Assembly: GCA_964463485.1 (NCBI GenBank)
Contig: CAYXDO010000033.1
Location: forward strand, 13,016-77,015
Source of the DNA: CAYXDO01 sp964463485
GTDB lineage: Bacteria; Myxococcota; Kuafuiibacteriia; Kuafuiibacteriales; Kuafuiibacteriaceae
Direction: 5' to 3'
Length of the DNA stretch: 64,000 nt
Of the stretch, positions 25,350-30,005 are shown one piece after another. The notes below the pieces were generated by a model. The model was not told the origin of the DNA. It ran no database searches and was given only the letters and a program-made list of their open reading frames with translations. Numbering within the stretch: position 1 is the stretch's first letter; each line of letters starts with the position of its first letter. The translations under genes were made by a program, and so were the position numbers.

Positions 25350-25400
25350 AAAAGACGAAGGGCTGCGGCTCACCGAGCTTCCCCGGCGAGCCGCAGCCCT
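25350..25400 (-). terminator. intrinsic terminator of the tRNA-array/HNH transcript
   Basis: A perfect 13-bp stem (25359-25371 with 25388-25400, AGGGCTGCGGCTC on the plus strand) with a 16-nt loop starts 3 nt after the HNH stop. On the minus strand it is followed by TCGTCTTTTC. Confidence 0.88.
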
Positions 25401-25403
25401 CAC

Positions 25404-25982
25404 TCAGTCAGACTCGAGCTCCGCGTTCCAGTAGCTGAAGTCCCTCAGATACGGCTTCCACGCGTCGGGCACCTTATCCGGCAGCGCCAACTTGTGACCC
25501 GGCAACGACCGCGGCCGGTCCGGCTTCACCAGCAACGACAACCCAGCCTGAGCTGGCGTTCGGTTGCCCTTCTTCTGGTTGCAGCCGAGGCAGCAGACCA
25601 CGACGTTCTCCCATCGCGTCCGCCCGCCTTGTCCCCGCGGGATCACGTGGTCGTAAGTGAACTCGCGTTTCGCCACGACCGTCCCGCAGTATTGGCACCG
25701 ACCTTTGTCGCGTGTGTACACGTTCTCCCGTGAGAACCGCACACTCCGCCGCCCGAAGTGCGAGCCTTCCAAGAACCGAATCACGGCGGGAACCTTGAAG
25801 ACCGTGCGCGGAGTGCGGACGTTCCAATCCGTGTACTCCTCGATGACTTCTACCCGCGCCGAGCTCGCACGCGTCGAGCTCTTGCGCTTTCCCGAGTGAT
25901 CACCGTGGACGAGTGTCATCGCCCGATCCCAGGTGACTTGATTGATCGGCTCGTAACTCGAGCTCAAGACCAGAACATCCAT
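25404..25982 (-). CDS. HNH endonuclease family protein
   Basis: The 192-residue protein starts MDVLVLSSSYEPINQV, typical of a widely conserved bacterial HNH family. It carries a zinc-binding pair CQYC near residue 97, the motif YDHVIPRGQGG with the catalytic-type histidine, WENVVVCCLGCNQKKGN with the second zinc pair, and the asparagine. All HNH key residues appear present, so nuclease activity is plausible. A strong ribosome binding site, AAGGAG, sits 7 nt before the ATG. The last tRNA of the array ends 22 nt upstream on the same strand, so the mRNA is probably released by tRNA processing. The terminator follows the stop directly. Confidence 0.9.
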   Translation of the reverse strand: MDVLVLSSSYEPINQVTWDRAMTLVHGDHSGKRKSSTRASSARVEVIEEYTDWNVRTPRTVFKVPAVIRFLEGSHFGRRSVRFSRENVYTRDKGRCQYCGTVVAKREFTYDHVIPRGQGGRTRWENVVVCCLGCNQKKGNRTPAQAGLSLLVKPDRPRSLPGHKLALPDKVPDAWKPYLRDFSYWNAELESD

Positions 25983-26004
25983 TCTCGCGCTCCTTGCGTT
26001 GTCG

Positions 26005-26078
26005 TGCCCTCGGCCGGATTCGAACCGGCACTGTTTCGTTTTTGAGACGAACGACTCCTACCGTTGGTCTACGAGGGC
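26005..26078 (-). tRNA. tRNA with Leu anticodon CAA, short variable loop
   Basis: The fold has acceptor GCCCTCG/CGAGGGC, anticodon loop CTCAAAA and T-loop TTCGAAT. At 74 nt it lacks the long variable arm expected of tRNA-Leu. A73 fits Leu. CCA is not encoded. It is the last tRNA before the HNH gene. Confidence 0.7.
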
Positions 26079-26138
26079 AGGTGAGGTCGCCCGAAGGCCG
26101 GGCGACGGTTCCTTCGCGGTCCCTCTCGGTTCCGCGGT

Positions 26139-26214
26139 TGTCGTCGGAGGGATTCGAACCCACACTGTCAGCCTTCTCGAGACTGCGTCTCCTACCCAGT
26201 TGGACTACGACGAC
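26139..26214 (-). tRNA. tRNA with Leu anticodon GAG, short variable loop, C33
   Basis: Acceptor is GTCGTCG/CGACGAC and the anticodon stem CAGTC/GGCTG has loop TCGAGAA. That gives anticodon GAG with C at position 33. One T-stem pair is mismatched (T50-T64). It is class I sized (76 nt). Confidence 0.6.
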
Positions 26215-26218
26215 GAGA

Positions 26219-26294
26219 TGCGTTCGGCTGGATTCGAACCAGCACTGCCAGGATTCTGAGACCTGTGCCTCCTACCGAGTTGGGCTACGAACGC
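26219..26294 (-). tRNA. tRNA with Leu anticodon CAG, short variable loop
   Basis: Acceptor is GCGTTCG/CGAACGC, the anticodon loop CTCAGAA and the T-arm GCTGG/CCAGC. The base pair next to the anticodon loop is T-T. It has a short variable loop, like its two neighbours. Confidence 0.7.
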
Positions 26295-26303
26295 AGTTCA
26301 GGA

Positions 26304-26372
26304 ATCGCTGCGAGGAGTCGAGCTCCTCCGGCAAAGCTCATGAGGCCCGCCGCCGCACCACGGGCGCAGCGC
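26304..26372 (-). pseudogene. degenerate tRNA with CAT anticodon
   Basis: In the spacer before tRNA-Gly a 69-nt fold is possible: acceptor GCGCTGC/GCAGCGA with position 1-72 unpaired, D-stem CCG/CGG, anticodon loop CTCATGA on a weak stem, and T-stem GAGGA/TCCTC. The T-loop, GCTCGAC, is off-register from TTCGA. It is probably a decayed elongator Met or Ile(CAT) tRNA. Confidence 0.4.
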
Positions 26373-26381
26373 AATGAACGA

Positions 26382-26454
26382 AGCGAGCGATCGGCCTCGA
26401 ACCGACGACCCCCAGCTTGGAAGGCTGGTGCTCTGCCCACTGAGCTACACTCGC
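26382..26454 (-). tRNA. tRNA-Gly (anticodon TCC)
   Basis: A canonical 73-nt cloverleaf: acceptor GCGAGTG/CGCTCGC, anticodon stem CCAGC/GCTGG with loop CTTCCAA, T-loop TTCGAGG, discriminator T. Confidence 0.92.
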
Positions 26455-26456
26455 GA

Positions 26457-26528
26457 CAGGGTGGCCGGGATTCGAACCCGGACTTGCGGTTTTGGAGACC
26501 GCCGTGCCGCCGTTGACACTTCCACCCT
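26457..26528 (-). tRNA. tRNA-Trp (anticodon CCA)
   Basis: Acceptor AGGGTGG/CCACCCT with discriminator G, anticodon loop CTCCAAA on GCGGT/ACCGC, T-arm CCGGG/CCCGG. A1 and G73 fit bacterial tRNA-Trp. Confidence 0.9.
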
Positions 26529-26532
26529 AGAA

Positions 26533-26607
26533 TAGCGGGCCAGAGAGTTGCACCCTGTTGCACCCCGTGGGTTATGAGCCCCGGCATGATCTGACCACCC
26601 GCCCGCA
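26533..26607 (-). tRNA. initiator-like tRNA-Met (anticodon CAT), irregular
   Basis: The 75-nt fold has loop CTCATAA flanked by three G-C pairs (GGG/CCC), a hallmark of initiator tRNA. Position 1-72 is mismatched (T-T), also initiator-like. The T-stem is CAGGG/CTCTG and the acceptor GCGGGC/GCCCGC. The T-loop is TGCAACT and the lower anticodon stem is unpaired, so it may be decaying. Confidence 0.5.
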
Positions 26608-26679
26608 TACCTCCGGCAGGACTCGAACCTGCACTCTCCGATTTCGTAGACCGGCGTCCTTCCATTGGACCACGGAGGT
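26608..26679 (-). tRNA. tRNA-Arg (anticodon ACG)
   Basis: Acceptor ACCTCCG/CGGAGGT, anticodon stem CCGGT/ATCGG with loop CTACGAA, T-arm GCAGG/CCTGC. A34 would need deamination to inosine to read CGC. Confidence 0.9.
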
Positions 26680-26697
26680 AAATCACCTTCACGTCGA

Positions 26698-26827
26698 CGT
26701 CGCCGAGAGGGCTCGAACCTCCACTCGCCGCCCCTCCGGTGCGGCGCGGAGACGCTTCGCCTTCGGCTACGCAGCCTCTGACCTGCACCTTCGGAGAGTG
26801 CCGCTCCTCCAACTGAGCTACGACGAC
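26698..26827 (-). tRNA. tRNA-Arg (anticodon CCG) interrupted by a 57-nt insertion in the T-arm
   Basis: The 5' half is canonical (GTCGTCG, GCTC D-stem, anticodon loop CTCCGAA) up to T-stem AGAGG at 26779-26775. The expected TTCGAGC, CCTCT and acceptor CGGCGAC occur only after 57 extra nt (26718-26774). Removing the insert restores a 73-nt tRNA with a perfect AGAGG/CCTCT stem. Confidence 0.7.
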
Positions 26828-26831
26828 AAGC

Positions 26832-26903
26832 TGCAGGATGAGGGACTCGAACCCTCAACCTTCGGTTTGTAGGACCGACGCTCGACCATCGAGCTCATCC
26901 TGC
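26832..26903 (-). tRNA. tRNA-Val (anticodon TAC)
   Basis: Acceptor GCAGGAT/ATCCTGC, anticodon stem TCGGT/ACCGA with loop CCTACAA, T-arm GAGGG/CCCTC, A73. Confidence 0.92.
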
Positions 26904-26906
26904 GGA

Positions 26907-26978
26907 TGGAACCAGCCGGATTCGAACCGGCAACTTTCTGAGTGCAAGTCAGACGCTCTCCCGTTGAGCCATGGCCCC
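26907..26978 (-). tRNA. tRNA-Ala (anticodon TGC)
   Basis: Acceptor GGGGCCA/TGGTTCC contains two G-T pairs. The anticodon loop CTTGCAC is on TCTGA/TCAGA and the T-arm is GCCGG/CCGGC. The usual G3-T70 Ala identity pair is present. Confidence 0.9.
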
Positions 26979-26982
26979 GTTT

Positions 26983-27054
26983 TGCACGCGACAGGAATCG
27001 AACCTGCATCGACCGGTACGTCGGACCGGCGCCATGCCACTTGGCGACGCGTGC
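26983..27054 (-). tRNA. tRNA with Val anticodon GAC, C33
   Basis: Acceptor GCACGCG/CGCGTGC, anticodon stem CCGGT/ACCGG with loop CCGACGT, T-arm GCAGG/CCTGT. C replaces the almost universal T at position 33, so decoding is uncertain. Confidence 0.65.
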
Positions 27055-27058
27055 GATT

Positions 27059-27132
27059 TGGACTCGGTCGGGATCGAACCGACGACCTCCTGAGTGCGAT
27101 TCAGGCGCTCGTCCCAGCTGAGCTACGAGCCC
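27059..27132 (-). tRNA. tRNA-Ala (anticodon CGC)
   Basis: Acceptor GGGCTCG/CGAGTCC, anticodon stem CCTGA/TCAGG with loop ATCGCAC, T-arm GTCGG/CCGAC. G3-T70 supports Ala. Confidence 0.88.
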
Positions 27133-27162
27133 GGATTCCCCCCACGCCGGCGAGAAATCGGA

Positions 27163-27235
27163 TGCCTCACCCTGGTTCCGCTCCAGGCCCTCCCCCTTTT
27201 CAAGAGGGCGCTTCCACTAGGTTAGCTTGCAAGGC
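27163..27235 (-). tRNA. tRNA-Phe-like (anticodon GAA) with aberrant T-loop
   Basis: Acceptor GCCTTGC/GTGAGGC, anticodon stem CCCTC/GGGGG with loop TTGAAAA, T-stem CCTGG/CCAGG. The T-loop is AGCGGAA and lacks the conserved TTC, so elbow contacts with the D-loop would be disturbed. Confidence 0.65.
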
Positions 27236-27253
27236 AAAATTCGGACGAAGTCG

Positions 27254-27325
27254 CGGTCCCGAAGGGAATCGAACCCTCCTCAGCCGATAGACAGTCGGCT
27301 CGCTTCACCAGATGCGTACGGAACC
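27254..27325 (-). tRNA. tRNA-Asp (anticodon GTC)
   Basis: Acceptor GGTTCCG/CGGGACC with G73, anticodon loop CTGTCTA on GCCGA/TCGGC, T-arm GAGGG/CCCTT. G73 is the Asp identity base. Confidence 0.88.
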
Positions 27326-27335
27326 AAACTCAGAG

Positions 27336-27410
27336 GGTATGTGATGGGACTCGAACCCACTTCACCGAGCTCCACAGGCTCGTGCCTCGACCACTTCGGC
27401 CTCACACACC
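27336..27410 (-). tRNA. tRNA-His (anticodon GTG)
   Basis: The extra G-1 opposite C73, unique to tRNA-His, is encoded. Acceptor GTGTGTG/CACATAC, anticodon loop CTGTGGA on CGAGC/GCTCG, T-arm GTGGG/CCCAT. Confidence 0.92.
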
Positions 27411-27417
27411 AAAGGCA

Positions 27418-27490
27418 AGCGACCGACCGGATTCGAACCGGCCTCCTCCTGGCTGGCAACCAGGCGTTCAACCAACTGAACTTCAGCCGC
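27418..27490 (-). tRNA. tRNA-Gly (anticodon GCC)
   Basis: Acceptor GCGGCTG/CGGTCGC with T73, anticodon loop TTGCCAG on CCTGG/CCAGG, T-arm GCCGG/CCGGT. Confidence 0.9.
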
Positions 27491-27502
27491 ACGAACAGAG
27501 AG

Positions 27503-27577
27503 TCGACGTGGCTGGAATCGAACCAGCTCCCTCCTGTTTATCAGACAGGCGCACATACCGCATGTCGCTTCACGTCG
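27503..27577 (-). tRNA. tRNA-Ile (anticodon GAT)
   Basis: Acceptor CGACGTG/CACGTCG starts with C1-G72, unusual for Ile. Anticodon loop CTGATAA on CCTGT/ACAGG, T-arm GCTGG/CCAGC. The D-arm is poorly paired. Confidence 0.8.
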
Positions 27578-27581
27578 TGAG

Positions 27582-27655
27582 TCGAAGTGGCTGGGTTCGA
27601 ACCAACGGCCTCCTGGTTCCGGACCAGGCGCTCTTCCAGACTGAGCTACACCTCG
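27582..27655 (-). tRNA. tRNA-Pro (anticodon CGG), C33
   Basis: C1-G72 acceptor CGAGGTG/CACTTCG typical of Pro, anticodon stem CCTGG/CCAGG with loop TCCGGAA. C33 replaces T33. It is adjacent to two further Pro isoacceptors of similar sequence. Confidence 0.8.
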
Positions 27656-27657
27656 GA

Positions 27658-27730
27658 TCGAGCTGATCGGAATCGAACCGACGACCTCCTGGCCCCCAGC
27701 CAGGCGCGCTTCCAGCTGCGCTACAGCTCG
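27658..27730 (-). tRNA. tRNA-Pro (anticodon GGG)
   Basis: Acceptor CGAGCTG/CAGCTCG, anticodon stem CCTGG/CCAGG with loop CTGGGGG, T-arm GTCGG/CCGAT. Confidence 0.9.
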
Positions 27731-27734
27731 TGAA

Positions 27735-27808
27735 TCGAGGTGGCTGGATTCGAACCAGCGATCTCCTGGTCCCAAACCAGGCGCGATTCCAGACTTCGCT
27801 ACACCTCG
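27735..27808 (-). tRNA. tRNA-Pro (anticodon TGG)
   Basis: Acceptor CGAGGTG/CACCTCG, anticodon stem CCTGG/CCAGG with loop TTTGGGA, T-arm GCTGG/CCAGC. Confidence 0.9.
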
Positions 27809-27812
27809 TGAG

Positions 27813-27885
27813 TGCCGCCGGCCGGACTCGAACCGGCTACGACCCGCTTGAAAGGCGAGTTGCGCGACGCTTTGCATTCGGCGGC
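27813..27885 (-). tRNA. tRNA-Glu (anticodon TTC)
   Basis: Acceptor GCCGCCG/CGGCGGC, anticodon stem CTCGC/GCGGG with loop CTTTCAA, T-arm GCCGG/CCGGC. The D-arm (TGC ... GCA) is atypical. Confidence 0.83.
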
Positions 27886-27888
27886 AGA

Positions 27889-27963
27889 AGGTGACGGCCG
27901 GACTCGAACCGGCGTAAAACGGTTTTGCAGACCGTTGCCTCGTGCCTCTCGCGCCACGTCACC
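27889..27963 (-). tRNA. tRNA-Cys (anticodon GCA)
   Basis: Acceptor GGTGACG/CGTCACC with T73, the Cys identity base. Anticodon stem ACGGT/ACCGT with loop CTGCAAA, T-arm GCCGG/CCGGC. Confidence 0.88.
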
Positions 27964-27966
27964 ACA

Positions 27967-28040
27967 TGTCCCCGGGGGGATTTGAACCCGCCGTTTCCGA
28001 ATTGAGAGTCCGGGCGCCTGGCCGATTGGCGGACGGGGAC
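27967..28040 (-). tRNA. tRNA-Glu (anticodon CTC)
   Basis: Acceptor GTCCCCG/CGGGGAC, as in typical bacterial tRNA-Glu. Anticodon stem CCGGA/TTCGG with loop CTCTCAA, T-loop TTCAAAT. There is one C-C mismatch in the T-stem. Confidence 0.87.
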
Positions 28041-28048
28041 GAAAGTCA

Positions 28049-28132
28049 CGGATGGTGCAGGACTCGAACCCGCTCGACTGTCGCCGACCTCCGGTTAGCA
28101 CCCGGGTACCTTGCCACTTCGGTCAACCATCC
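28049..28132 (-). tRNA. tRNA-Ser (anticodon GCT)
   Basis: Class II, 84 nt. Acceptor GGATGGT/ACCATCC with G73, anticodon loop GTGCTAA, and a long variable arm. Confidence 0.88.
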
Positions 28133-28144
28133 CAATTCTCGCGA

Positions 28145-28217
28145 AGCCGTCGGCCGGATTCGAACCGGCTGCCTGCGCCTTACGAAAGCGCCGCTCCTCC
28201 TATCGAGCTCCGACGGC
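28145..28217 (-). tRNA. tRNA-Thr (anticodon CGT)
   Basis: Acceptor GCCGTCG/CGACGGC, anticodon stem GCGCT/GGCGC with loop TTCGTAA, T-arm GCCGG/CCGGC. Confidence 0.9.
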
Positions 28218-28219
28218 GA

Positions 28220-28291
28220 AGCTGACGACCGGATTCGAACCGGCGACCTCCTACGTACCAAGCAGGGGCTCTTCGACTGAGCTACGTCAGC
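28220..28291 (-). tRNA. tRNA-Thr (anticodon GGT)
   Basis: Acceptor GCTGACG/CGTCAGC, anticodon stem CCTGC/GTAGG with loop TTGGTAC, T-arm GCCGG/CCGGT. Confidence 0.9.
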
Positions 28292-28294
28292 ACA

Positions 28295-28366
28295 CGCACT
28301 CCGCGGGACTCGAACCCGCAACCATCGGCTTAACAGGCCGCGGCTCTGCCTTTGAGCTTGGAGTGC
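28295..28366 (-). tRNA. tRNA-Asn (anticodon GTT)
   Basis: Acceptor GCACTCC/GGAGTGC with G73, anticodon loop CTGTTAA on GCGGC/GCCGA with one mismatch, T-arm GCGGG/CCCGC. Confidence 0.88.
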
Positions 28367-28370
28367 AAAC

Positions 28371-28443
28371 AGCCCGCGGTCGGACTCGAACCGACGACCT
28401 GCGGTTTACAAAACCGCTGCTCTTCCAACTGAGCTAAACGGGC
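28371..28443 (-). tRNA. tRNA-Thr (anticodon TGT)
   Basis: Acceptor GCCCGTT/CGCGGGC has one mismatch at 7-66. Anticodon stem GCGGT/ACCGC with loop TTTGTAA, T-arm GTCGG/CCGAC. Confidence 0.88.
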
Positions 28444-28460
28444 AACGAGACGAGGGTGAG

Positions 28461-28533
28461 TTGAGGGGGTGGGCTTCGAACCCACGACCTGCGGTTCCAG
28501 AGACCGCCGCTCTCCCGGCTGAGCTACCCCTCA
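28461..28533 (-). tRNA. tRNA-Gln (anticodon CTG)
   Basis: T1-A72 acceptor TGAGGGG/CCCCTCA, typical of Gln. Anticodon stem GCGGT/ACCGC with loop CTCTGGA, T-arm GTGGG/CCCAC. Confidence 0.9.
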
Positions 28534-28538
28534 AGAGC

Positions 28539-28611
28539 TCGAGGCAGGGGGATTCGAACCCCCGACCGTCAGATTCAAAGTCTGCCGCGCTTCCAACTGC
28601 GCCATGCCTCA
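28539..28611 (-). tRNA. tRNA-Gln (anticodon TTG)
   Basis: Acceptor TGAGGCA/TGCCTCG starts with T1-G72. Anticodon loop CTTTGAA on GCAGA/TCTGA, T-arm GGGGG/CCCCC. Confidence 0.88.
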
Positions 28612-28612
28612 G

Positions 28613-28696
28613 CGGATGGTGCGGGAGTCGAACCCACAAGGCTCTTCGCTCGCCCGCCCTCCAAGCGGGTGCCGTCGCCGATCGGCTTGACCATCC
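28613..28696 (-). tRNA. tRNA-Ser (anticodon GGA)
   Basis: Class II, 84 nt. Acceptor GGATGGT/ACCATCC, anticodon stem CCCGC/GCGGG with loop TTGGAGG, long variable arm, G73. Confidence 0.9.
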
Positions 28697-28699
28697 AAA

Positions 28700-28781
28700 C
28701 GGAGAGAGGGAGATTCGAACTCCCAAGGCCACAGCCGCGCGGGTTCAAGCCGCGTGCAGTCTCCACTCTGCTTGCCTCTCC
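28700..28781 (-). tRNA. tRNA-Ser (anticodon TGA)
   Basis: Class II, 82 nt. Acceptor GGAGAGG/TCTCTCC, anticodon stem CGCGG/CCGCG with loop CTTGAAC, long variable arm, G73. Confidence 0.9.
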
Positions 28782-28786
28782 AGACT

Positions 28787-28871
28787 CGGATGGTGGGCGA
28801 GTCGAACGCCCAAGCCTGTTACGGTCGCCCGGGTTCGAGCCGGGTGGGATCGCCCTTTCCCTTGACCATCC
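28787..28871 (-). tRNA. tRNA-Ser (anticodon CGA)
   Basis: Class II, 85 nt. Acceptor GGATGGT/ACCATCC, anticodon stem CCCGG/CCGGG with loop CTCGAAC, long variable arm, G73. Confidence 0.9.
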
Positions 28872-28885
28872 ATTTCCCACTTCGT

Positions 28886-28958
28886 TGCGGCCGGAGGGAC
28901 TCGAACCCCCAACCTCGTGCTTAAAAGGCACTTGCTGCTGCCATTGAGCTACGACCGC
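28886..28958 (-). tRNA. tRNA-Lys (anticodon TTT)
   Basis: Acceptor GCGGTCG/CGGCCGC, anticodon loop CTTTTAA on AGTGC/GCACG, T-arm GGGGG/CCCTC. It is nearly identical to the first tRNA of the array. Confidence 0.9.
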
Positions 28959-28986
28959 CTGGTCCGCCTGGTCCGCCTGGTCTGCC
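28957..28986. repeat. 9-bp tandem repeat (GCCTGGTCC) in a tRNA spacer
   Basis: Three consecutive GCCTGGTCC-type units begin inside the 5' end of the tRNA-Lys(TTT) gene and fill part of the 73-nt spacer, one of the longest in the array. Confidence 0.8.
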
Positions 28987-29031
28987 AGAGGAGCGGCGGC
29001 TCACGCGCTCCAGACTCTCGAAACTTCCGAA

Positions 29032-29104
29032 TGCGGCCGGAGGGAATCGAACCCCCAACCTCGTGCTTAAGAAGCACTTGCTCTTCCAATTGAGCTACGA
29101 CCGC
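29032..29104 (-). tRNA. tRNA-Lys (anticodon CTT), first of the array
   Basis: Acceptor GCGGTCG/CGGCCGC, anticodon loop TTCTTAA on AGTGC/GCACG, T-arm GGGGG/CCCTC. As the promoter-proximal member it follows a 300-nt leader. Confidence 0.92.
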
Positions 29105-29421
29105 GTGTCGACCACGCTTCGGTGGCCGACTCATTCGCCGTGATATTCGGTTTTCAGAGAGCAGACCTGTCCGGTGACTCCTGAGGAGCCTCTCTTCGAG
29201 TGAGCTCCGAGCTCGTAGGCAGACATACTCACTCTGAGCCGGAGCTCAGACTGAAAATCCAGACCTATCGAACCGGCAGACCCGTCCGGCTCGCGCCAGC
29301 CGAGACTCACCTGTCACCGAGCCCGAAGACTCGTGACGAACTGACTCATTCCGAGGCTCGCCCGGACAAAATGCTCCCGCCGAGCGCCTGCTCGAACGGA
29401 GCGCTGAAGAACAGAGGGCCC
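29105..29421 (-). other. leader between intrinsic terminator and tRNA array
   Basis: No gene is supported here. On the minus strand it contains a short hairpin (TCTGAGC, loop TCCG, GCTCAGA) near 29240-29260. I see no further tRNA; in particular no Tyr-type (GTA) anticodon loop. No clear promoter lies inside it, so the array would be read from upstream. Confidence 0.5.
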
Positions 29422-29460
29422 AAAAACGAAAAAGGCCGGAACCCTCTCGGGCCCGGCCTT
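29422..29460 (-). terminator. intrinsic terminator upstream of the tRNA array
   Basis: On the minus strand an 8-bp stem AAGGCCGG/CCGGCCTT with a 13-nt loop is followed by TTTCGTTTTTG. No coding gene on that strand ends near it; the nearest upstream gene ends at 30006. It either ends a short RNA started near 29735 or attenuates array transcription. Confidence 0.85.
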
Positions 29461-29735
29461 CTCGGCGCTCGGCGTCTTTCTCGACGCTTCAGCCTGGAGG
29501 CGGGCCCCTTGTCGCCGTAAGTCGCAGCTCATTGCGACCTTTATCCGCTCCATCGGGGCCGGCGGCGAGTACCGCGGGATGGTCCGAATTCGCGGATGTT
29601 TCCAAAATGGAAGCGACCTGAGCGAAAATGGCAGCCGATGAGGGCCAACACATCTGCTCTGGGCGTCCACACTTTGGATGTCTGAGACTCACGGTTTCTC
29701 CTGCTTGGTGCTCCCGGGATCGCTCCCCGAGAACG
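29461..29735 (-). ncRNA. candidate short leader RNA between promoter and terminator
   Basis: This 275-nt interval lies between a TTGACA promoter and an intrinsic terminator on the same strand. It contains no convincing gene: an 87-codon TTG-started frame is not protein-like. I do not recognise tmRNA, RNase P or 6S RNA motifs. It may be a free small RNA or an attenuator leader. Confidence 0.4.
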
Positions 29736-29740
29736 TCACG

Positions 29741-29769
29741 AATTTCTACCAATCCATGAACACTGTCAA
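29741..29769 (-). promoter_or_regulatory. sigma70-type promoter with A/T-rich upstream tract
   Basis: TTGACA (29764-29769, minus strand) matches the -35 consensus. Candidate -10 boxes are TAGAAA (15-nt spacer) or GAAATT (17-nt spacer). Upstream, between 29770 and 29812, lie AAAACG, GGAAACAAAA and an A8T4 run. Such tracts are rare in this GC-rich DNA and are typical of UP elements of stable-RNA promoters. Confidence 0.65.
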
Positions 29770-30005
29770 CAACGTTTTGTTTCCGAGGCCGAAAATTTTT
29801 TTTCCCCCCGGACCCACTCCGGGGCGGGGGCGCGATTCGGATTCGCCCACCGCGCGCAGGTCCCGATTCGGCGACCTCTTCGATTCCAGCTCAGGTCGCT
29901 ACGCGACGCCGCGAGGATCGCCGACAAGTTTGAGGACAAACTATGTTCGCACTCGTTGGACACGTCGCAAGGCGGACAGCTCTGGATCACTCGCGATGTT
30001 CGAGC

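Noticed and set aside
26139..26214. Reading this tRNA as Ser(CGA) by placing T33 one base later
   Set aside because: The anticodon stem then loses most pairs; the 5-bp stem CAGTC/GGCTG supports GAG with C33.
26718..26774. A second complete tRNA inside the tRNA-Arg(CCG) insertion
   Set aside because: A 73-nt fold starting GTAGCCG is possible but its D-stem does not pair and its anticodon would be ambiguous; a simple insertion explains the T-stem better.
26285..28931. Numerous 60-170-codon frames across the tRNA array on both strands
   Set aside because: They run through tRNA cloverleaves and repeat tRNA-derived peptides such as RFESG and NRHC; they are by-products of the array.
29489..29752. 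87-codon minus-strand frame between promoter and terminator
   Set aside because: It has a TTG start, no ribosome binding site and a composition unlike neighbours; a leader RNA is the simpler reading.
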